Of a DNA stretch of 64,000 nucleotides, positions 57,895-64,000 are shown piece by piece. The DNA is from Pardosa pseudoannulata (lineage: Eukaryota > Arthropoda > Arachnida > Araneae > Lycosidae), in contig CM063504.1 in assembly GCA_032207245.1 (NCBI GenBank), forward strand, positions 86,769,575-86,833,574, given 5' to 3'. The notes below the pieces were generated by a model. That model searched no databases, was not told the DNA's origin, and saw nothing but the letters and a program-made list of their open reading frames with translations. Every line of letters begins with the position of its first letter. The first letter of the stretch is position 1. Position numbers and translations under genes: made by a program.

Positions 57895-60800
57895 ATGAGT
57901 TTGGCAAAGTGCCAAAGAGAACGCACAAGTGTTTATAGTACCGCTGGTGTAGCAAGCAGGGAGAAAAGCAATAAATCTGTCTATTCTTCACAAATCGTAA
58001 CGAATGTGTGCGTTCACTGCAAAAGCGATTCTCATTTTGGTTTATTTAGATGCCATAGCTTTTTAGACCTTCCGATCAAGGAAAAGTGGGATATAATAAA
58101 AAAGTACAAATTATGTGCTAATTGTTTAAAGGATAATAAAACACATCAGATTTCTAAATGTCGTGCGGGAATGTGCAAAATCTGTGCAAAGCCTCATAAT
58201 ACAATATTATGCAATTCAAAAGAGACAAAATCAGACGCACACACAGAAAGTGAACTTTCTACTATTAGTAGCAATAATGCAATTGTACCTGCTACACAAA
58301 CAGTTTTATTACCAACGGCAACTGTTTATGTCAAAGACATTAATGGCATTTTTCAAAAATGCAGGTTACTTATTGATTCAGCCAGTCAAGGCTCATTTAT
58401 TAGGGAGAGGTGTGTTAATTTATTGCAACTAAAACGCAGCAGTGTTAATATAAGTGTTGACGGATTGAGTTCGCGAAAGGTAGGGAGAGTTACAGGTTCA
58501 GTTCAATTACACATAACATCATTATTTTACAAACATGCAACTATTACAGTTGATGCATTAATCATACCCAAAATTACCTGTGACCTTCCTCAACTGCAAG
58601 TCGATGCTTCTGTTTTGACATCATTTAACAAATTACAATTAGCAGATGTCAACTGCTTCAAGCCTGGCACTATAGACATTTTGTTGGGCGCAGACGTTTT
58701 CGGAGAAATCATGCTTAGCGGACATTACAATGTTCCAGGACATTCATTATCTGCTCTAGAATCAATATTCGGTTGGGTGATTCTCGGCAAGACTCAAAAT
58801 GCCTCAAGAACAATTATTTCAAATCATGCAAGCTGCAATGCTATTGAATTTCAACTAGATAAATTTTGGAAATTGGAAGAGATTTCTGAAACAAAACCTT
58901 ACACAAAGGAAGAAACAGCATGTGAAAATCATTTGAAGCAGACTTTCTCTCGTGATTCGACGAGTAGGTTTGCAGTCAAATTTCCATTCCGTGTTACTAG
59001 TCCTGAACTTGGGTCAACTAGAGACATTGCTGTGCATCGGTTACTACAAATTGAACGTCGGTTTAAAAATAATGAGAGTCTGTCTTACCAATACCACAAA
59101 TTCATGGAAGACTATCTCAGACTTGGCCACATGGAATTAATTGCAGAAAATAAAATTGATGTTCCAGTTAGTTCCAGTTTTTATTTACCACATCATCCAG
59201 TTCCCAATAAAAATGGTGACAAATTTCGTGTAGTTTTCGATGGATCTGCAAAATCATCAACAGGTGTATCTCTCAACGACAAACTAATGGTTGGTCCACA
59301 GTTACAAAGTGACTTAACAACAATACTTCTTCGTTTCAGAAAACACAAAATAGCCATAACAGCAGACATGTACCGGCAGATCGTTTTAGAAGACTCCGAC
59401 TTTCAAAGAGTAGTCTGGCGGGACTCTATTTACAAACCTATTCAAGACTACAGATTAACTAGAATTGCTTATGGTACTGCATCAGCACCATATCTAGCAA
59501 TAAAATGCTTGCAACAATTAGCAATACAAGAAGCAAAAAAAATTCCTATGGCTTCTAGAGCAGCCCTTCGAGATTTTTATGTCGATGATTTGATGACCGG
59601 AGCCAATTCAATATCGCAAGCTCTAGAATTACAAGCTCAAATGATCCAGATGCTATCAAGTGGTGGATTCGTTTTGAGAAAATGGGCTTCTAATTGCAAC
59701 GAAGTCTTGAACTCGATTGACGCCAATTTTCATTTACACAGTTCCTTAATCATTGATAGTGATGACACAGTAAAAACCTTAGGTGTACTGTGGCATTCAG
59801 CATCTGATGTATTCTTCTTTAATTTAAACTCATCATCTCTTGAAGAGATCTTTACCAAGAGAACACTTCTAGCTACTATAGCTAAGACATTTGATCCCCT
59901 TGGATGGTTGTCACCTTTGACAATTCAATGCAAATTGATCATGCAGAAACTGTGGAAACGTCAGGTGCAGTGGGATGAGAAAATTCCTCCTGATATTGCG
60001 TTTGAATGGAGGCAATTTAAAGAAGACATGCAATTTGTGAAAGACATTACAATACCGCGATACTTATTTCTCGATTCTAACGAACAATTTCAGTTGCATG
60101 GTTTCAGTGATGCCTCAGAAAAGGCATATGCAGCGGTGGTTTACTGTCGCTCAGTCTCAAACACTGGAAACATCAATGTTCAGTTGGTAATAGCCAAGAC
60201 AAAGGTTGCACCGCTTAAAACCATTTCACTTCCTCGATTGGAATTATGTGGTTCACTCCTTCTAACTAAATTGATGGACTTTACTTGTAAAGCATTAGAT
60301 ATCCCTATATCACAAGCGCACTTTTATACTGATTCCACTATTGTGCTTGCCTGGCTAGGATCTGATGCCAGCCGATGGAAGACTTTCGTTGCCAACAGAG
60401 TGGCAAAGATTCAGACCTTGTCTTCTTCTACCCAGTGGCATCATGTCACAAGCAATACGAATCCTGCCGACTTAGCAACCCGTGGAGTGTCATCATCAGC
60501 TCTTCTCACTTCCATGTGGTTGTGTGGACCAAAATTTCTTCATGAATCATTTTTTTCTCTTCCAGAATCTTCTCTACAGAACTTAACTGATCCTGCACCT
60601 GAGCAAAGACATATGTTACATTCAACTACTTCAACTAATCATTTGTCTAATATTAATGATTTATATTGCAGATTTTCATCTCTTTTCAAACTTAAACGTA
60701 TTACAGCATTGTGTTTAAGGTTTGTAAACAACTGTAGAAATACAAATGGTAAGGTAACTGGTTTTTTAAAAACTAATGAACTTACTAAAAGTATGCATAT

Positions 60801-61758
60801 GTTAATTAAATCAGTACAATACATGGAGTTTAATAATGAGATCAATGCATTGAGAGAGAATCAATCATTATCCTGTAGAAGCAAAATTCTATGTCTAAAT
60901 CCATTTTTAGATTCTTCAGGAATTCTCAGGGTGGGCGGTCGCTTGCGACATGCGAATCTCGCATACGGCCAAAAACATCCCATCTTACTGCCAAAAAAGC
61001 ACATTTTAACTGATCTCATTGTTAAACATTACCATGAAATTCTCTTGCATGCTGGTCCACAACTTATGCAATCTTCTATCCAAGAGCAATACTGGATTAT
61101 GGGTGCCAGAGATGTCATTAGAAATTTAATCAGAAAATGTGTAAAATGTTGCAGATTTAGAGCTTCCATTACTAATCAAATGATGAGCGACTTACCATCC
61201 ACTCGCATTTCCCCTGCTCCCGCGTTTTTACGATGTGGAGTAGATTATGCTGGTCCTTTCCATATCAAAGCTTCAAAGGGTCGAGGTTCAAAATCATTCA
61301 AAGCTTACATAGCTCTTTTTGTTTGTTTCATTACAAGAGCTGTACACTTGGAATTAGTGACTGATCTTTCAGCAGATGCCTTCATTGCAGCGCTAAAGAG
61401 ATTCATTTCCCGCAGAGGCAAATGCAGTGACATATACAGCGATTGCGGTTCTAATTTTGTTGGTGCAAAACGTAAAATCAGGGAACTTGAAAGGCTTTCA
61501 AAATCAAAGGGTTACAATCAAAGTGTTAACAATTTTCTATCTGATCATTATATTAAATGGCATTTAAATGTACCGGGTGCACCACACATGGGTGGTCTCT
61601 GGGAATCGGGTGTAAAATCAACAAAATATCATCTAAAACGTGTTGTTGGAGAGGCGAAATTAACATATGAAGAATTTGAGACATTTCTAACTCAAATAGA
61701 GGCTTGTCTTAATTCAAGACCTTTAACAGCTTTATCAAATGACCCAAACGATCTGTGA
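57895..61758 (+). CDS. BEL/Pao pol polyprotein: protease, RT, RNase H, integrase (truncated by TGA)
   Basis: 1287 codons in frame with gag. Residues ~38-106 are Cys/His-rich (VCVHCKSDSHFGLFRCHSF, CANCLKDNKTHQISKC, CKICAKPHNTILC), the gag-end zinc knuckles. An aspartic protease of retroviral type follows, with LIDSASQGSFI near residue 160. RT has KFRVVFDGSAKSS and the catalytic YVDD at 562-565. RNase H has FSDAS (737-741) and FYTDSTIVLAWL. Integrase has the His/Cys zinc site (HYHEILLHAG ... CVKCCRF), then Asp1117 (VDYAGPF), Asp1183 (YSDCGSNF) and Glu1237 (GLWESG), so all catalytic residues are present. The TGA at 61756-61758 stops translation just past the integrase core. The true start is probably the gag ATG. 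Confidence 0.93.
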   Translation: MSLAKCQRERTSVYSTAGVASREKSNKSVYSSQIVTNVCVHCKSDSHFGLFRCHSFLDLPIKEKWDIIKKYKLCANCLKDNKTHQISKCRAGMCKICAKPHNTILCNSKETKSDAHTESELSTISSNNAIVPATQTVLLPTATVYVKDINGIFQKCRLLIDSASQGSFIRERCVNLLQLKRSSVNISVDGLSSRKVGRVTGSVQLHITSLFYKHATITVDALIIPKITCDLPQLQVDASVLTSFNKLQLADVNCFKPGTIDILLGADVFGEIMLSGHYNVPGHSLSALESIFGWVILGKTQNASRTIISNHASCNAIEFQLDKFWKLEEISETKPYTKEETACENHLKQTFSRDSTSRFAVKFPFRVTSPELGSTRDIAVHRLLQIERRFKNNESLSYQYHKFMEDYLRLGHMELIAENKIDVPVSSSFYLPHHPVPNKNGDKFRVVFDGSAKSSTGVSLNDKLMVGPQLQSDLTTILLRFRKHKIAITADMYRQIVLEDSDFQRVVWRDSIYKPIQDYRLTRIAYGTASAPYLAIKCLQQLAIQEAKKIPMASRAALRDFYVDDLMTGANSISQALELQAQMIQMLSSGGFVLRKWASNCNEVLNSIDANFHLHSSLIIDSDDTVKTLGVLWHSASDVFFFNLNSSSLEEIFTKRTLLATIAKTFDPLGWLSPLTIQCKLIMQKLWKRQVQWDEKIPPDIAFEWRQFKEDMQFVKDITIPRYLFLDSNEQFQLHGFSDASEKAYAAVVYCRSVSNTGNINVQLVIAKTKVAPLKTISLPRLELCGSLLLTKLMDFTCKALDIPISQAHFYTDSTIVLAWLGSDASRWKTFVANRVAKIQTLSSSTQWHHVTSNTNPADLATRGVSSSALLTSMWLCGPKFLHESFFSLPESSLQNLTDPAPEQRHMLHSTTSTNHLSNINDLYCRFSSLFKLKRITALCLRFVNNCRNTNGKVTGFLKTNELTKSMHMLIKSVQYMEFNNEINALRENQSLSCRSKILCLNPFLDSSGILRVGGRLRHANLAYGQKHPILLPKKHILTDLIVKHYHEILLHAGPQLMQSSIQEQYWIMGARDVIRNLIRKCVKCCRFRASITNQMMSDLPSTRISPAPAFLRCGVDYAGPFHIKASKGRGSKSFKAYIALFVCFITRAVHLELVTDLSADAFIAALKRFISRRGKCSDIYSDCGSNFVGAKRKIRELERLSKSKGYNQSVNNFLSDHYIKWHLNVPGAPHMGGLWESGVKSTKYHLKRVVGEAKLTYEEFETFLTQIEACLNSRPLTALSNDPNDL

Positions 61759-62135
61759 GCCCTAACGCCTGGTCATTTCATTATTGGTAACCTTTGACAG
61801 GCATTCCTGAGCCAAATTACATAGATACAAAAATTTCGTACCTTACCAGATGGCAAATTATCCAAAAAATGGTACAACAGTTTTGGAAACGCTGGCATAA
61901 AGAATATTTGTGTCGACTGCAACAAAGACCAAAATGGCTTTTACCAGCAAGAAATTTTGAAGTTAATGATTTATGTCTCATTAAAGATGACAATTTGCCC
62001 CCAACAAAGTGGAAAATGGGTAGAATCATTCAAATACACCCTGGTCTTGATAATTTAGTTCGGGTTGTAAGTATTAAAACATCTGATGGCATATTTAAAA
62101 GAAACATAACAAAATTGTGTCTCTTACCAATATAA
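61759..62135 (+). pseudogene. Detached C-terminal part of BEL/Pao pol (DUF5641-type)
   Basis: After the TGA the same frame stays open for 12 codons, then closes at 61795-61797. The family sequence resumes one frame over from about 61794: ISYLTRWQIIQKMVQQFW, then WHKEYLCRLQQRPKW and IKDDNLPPTKWKMGRI, ending at the TAA before 62135. This is the domain that normally closes BEL/Pao polyproteins after integrase. A one-base loss near 61793 plus the TGA separate it from pol. Confidence 0.85.
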
Positions 62136-62307
62136 ATGTTTCACTCATGCTTATGTATGTATCTTTGTATTACGTGTAATTTGTTGTATTGATTTCGTAA
62201 ATATTTACTCAACAGTTATTGTCATTTATTCATGTATATTCTTTTATAATACCATACAATATTGTCTTATTCATGTTTGTTGAAATGATATTTCAAGGTG
62301 GGCGGCA

Positions 62308-62447
62308 TGTTCACGGCCCAAGGTCAAAACACTTCAACTCCGCTCTCCGCTAGGGGACGCCACATATGTTTTTGTCTATGTATTTTTTTGTAGTTCAATA
62401 AACGATTTCAAATTGGTCGCACGCTACTACTTCCCATCCCCGTTCCA
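62308..62447 (+). mobile_element. 3' LTR of the BEL/Pao element
   Basis: 140 bp from TGTTCACGGCCC to CCCCGTTCCA, i.e. TG...CA. It contains the poly(A) signal in TTCAATAAACG (near 62396-62403). The purine-rich AAGGTGGGCGGC directly before it (62295-62306) is the probable polypurine tract. AAGAC follows (62448-62452). Confidence 0.92.
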
Positions 62448-62480
62448 AAGACAAACATCAAACGTTAAAATAGAATAGTT

Positions 62481-62636
62481 TTAGTTAATGCGAAACGTGA
62501 AATCTGGAATGCTCATTTGATATTTTTCTAAACAAATTGCTTTCTTATAAATATTTGTAAAACGATATTTTACTGCCCATGCTTCATTGAAATTTCTGCA
62601 CTCCAAATCAACTTTTCTTTTTTTAGATTGACTCAT
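62481..62636 (-). pseudogene. hAT transposase N-terminal fragment
   Basis: A 51-codon minus-strand frame from the ATG at 62636: MSQSKKRKVDLECRNFNEAW, then VKYRFTNIYKKAICL. It resembles the N-terminus of hAT transposases of the type domesticated in vertebrate GTF2IRD2/ZBED-like genes (basic start, then the strand before the zinc finger). The BED-type Cys/His finger expected next is missing: the frame ends at TAA 62481-62483, near the BEL insertion. It lies in the correct place and orientation relative to the hAT end at 63139. Confidence 0.6.
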
Positions 62637-63147
62637 TTTACAAAGGCCTACAAATAAATAATTTAATTATTACAGTAAAATAAAACCAATGTTTTAAAAT
62701 TTTACCTACAAAAAGTTCACTTTTTCAATTTATTATTATATTTGCAAAATAACAAACACTAGTCTCAAAAGAAATGACGAATATGCGGCTAGTGATAAAT
62801 CAAATAAACAGTACGCGTGCTCCAGTCTGTCGTCCCTCGAAGACTGAGAGGAGTGCACGTTCAATTCTATGTAGTAAGTCGACCACACGCTTGATGAGAA
62901 TATGTATGTTGCATACATTAAAGTAGGGATATGATTACAGCTGTTCAAATTATAATACTCTCTATTATTTGTATATTTTTCATTATTTATATGTACACTA
63001 AGCATACAAATATTGTTGATTTCAACAAAATCGCATATAAGAGATTTAAAAAAATGCATGCAGGATTTTTCAATGGGCCGGAAAAAGAAAGCAAAAGGGC
63101 CGGATCCGCCCACCGCGGGCCATCTTTTGCCCACCTCTGATTTAGAT

Positions 63148-64000
63148 TATTAACAGAGGAGTAGTTTTATCAGTCGCTAAAATAGTAGTAATTGGGTAAT
63201 TACTTATTTTTATATGCAATATTATTTATTCGTTAAACCTACAATCCATATAACGCTGGGGTTGTCGGTATATAATTCATATATAGTAGTCTCATTACAG
63301 CAGTGGTACCCACACATTTTTCTTTGCTAGCCCGTAAATTCAAAGAAGAAAACTCTTAGTTAAGAATAGCATGAGTTGAAGCAACAATCTTCTGTGAATT
63401 TATAAATAGCTTCTCAAGTTAATGGCTGTAATTGCTACATATAAATCTTAAAATGGTATTCAATCGGTAAGATTCTTTCTACAACAAATCTTAGCATAGT
63501 TCATTTCTGAATAAGAATATATACAGAGATAAGCTGATACAAACAGTTATATGAAAATTAAATCACATTTTTTGGACAGTCATTTTTGTTCAGGCACAAT
63601 TTTCCAGACTTCAAAATAGTCCTTTTATTAATCTCTTCACTTTAAACTTGTACACCACAACCTTAAAATGTGTATCTTGTTTCATCTCAATATACTCATC
63701 AAGTAGTTCTGTGAAATTACATCCTGCCAAAACCAAACGACTCTGATATCATTTTTTCGTCAAGTATCTCTATATAAAACTCATTTGTTGTCTGTTCCCT
63801 TATAACCCAAGATCCAGACAACCAAATAACGTGAAATTTGGTACACGTACACAAAATTACATGGGGAAGGTTCTTAAACAGGTTTTGTTCCATCCCAACC
63901 TCACTCTGGCCTCCTCCAGCCAAAAGTAGTGCTCCATGTGCCTGTTCTGAGCCGTGTGATAATGAACCAAAAAAAGAAAAAATGGAAATCATGCAAGTTG
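63148..64000. other. AT-rich stretch at the window end
   Basis: No supported gene. The minus frame at 63717-63992 (91 codons, containing NLPHVILCTCTKFHVIWLSG) is in slightly GC-richer DNA and may be part of a dispersed repeat, but I do not recognise it. Confidence 0.35.

Larger units (their letters stand above)
56777..62447 (+). mobile_element. BEL/Pao LTR retrotransposon, nearly full length
   Basis: The element is bounded by AAGAC on both sides (56772-56776 and 62448-62452), the 5-bp duplication typical of BEL/Pao. Order: short 5' LTR, primer-binding site, gag, protease, reverse transcriptase, RNase H, integrase, DUF5641-type tail, 3' LTR. No envelope-like frame is present. Coding breaks are a TAG between gag and pol (57889-57891), a TGA near the end of integrase (61756-61758) and a one-base frame change near 61793. 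Confidence 0.93.
56307..63139 (-). mobile_element. Non-autonomous hAT element, split by a BEL/Pao retrotransposon
   Basis: Left end CAGTGCTGGACAAA at 56307; the right end is the complement of CAGAGGTGGGCAAA, finishing at 63139. The flanking 8 bp are ATTTAGAA (56299-56306) and ATTTAGAT (63140-63147), a 7/8 match to a hAT target duplication. Without the retrotransposon it would be about 1.16 kb. A 51-codon hAT transposase start lies on the minus strand at its right side. Both ends carry GGGCC-rich subterminal motifs. Confidence 0.65.

Noticed and set aside
63717..63992. A host exon at the right edge
   Set aside because: No recognisable domain or splice sites; possibly a dispersed repeat, so left unassigned.

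Overview
This is a eukaryotic, AT-rich, gene-poor window. It most resembles an arthropod genome, possibly an arachnid such as a spider; that is an inference from the mix of BEL/Pao, Tc1, piggyBac, hAT and Tigger elements, a tRNA-derived SINE family, very long AT-rich non-coding stretches and abundant (TA)n microsatellites. No operons, rRNA genes or CRISPR arrays were seen.

Only one piece of a host gene is convincing: the first coding exon of a conventional protein kinase C on the minus strand (28587-28753). It carries the pseudosubstrate and the first half of a C1 zinc-binding domain and ends at a consensus splice donor. The gene continues to the left, so much of 1-28.5 kb may be its first intron, although no further exon was found.

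Layout. 0-4.3 kb: AT-rich DNA with a fold-back element, a diverged duplication, and a solo LTR inside a (TA)n tract. 4.9-6.4 kb: two head-to-head copies of a repeat that encodes a small basic coiled-coil protein. 7.85-8.71 kb: a BEL gag fragment bounded by inverted copies of its own LTR end and by a 5-bp target duplication. 10-30 kb: several local tandem arrays and two more LTR-like units in (TA)n, then the PKC exon. 31.2-31.8 kb: a GC-rich composite inverted repeat. 33.7-34.7 kb: a TTAA-flanked piggyBac-like unit containing a solo LTR. 35.5-36.1 kb: a LINE tail. 38.8-40.3 kb: a structurally complete Tc1 element with an intact transposase. 41-49 kb: SINEs, a hAT MITE, a duplicated 1-kb repeat, and a nest made of a hAT remnant, a Tigger element and a SINE, followed by a piggyBac remnant. 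50.2-55.6 kb: a ~465-bp satellite with a four-monomer higher-order period. 56.3-63.1 kb: a non-autonomous hAT interrupted by a nearly complete BEL/Pao retrotransposon with gag, protease, RT, RNase H and integrase.

The window is mostly a record of transposition. Nesting order can be read from target-site duplications at the BEL, hAT, Tigger, piggyBac, Tc1 and SINE insertions. Everything here was read by eye; no alignment or database search was run.
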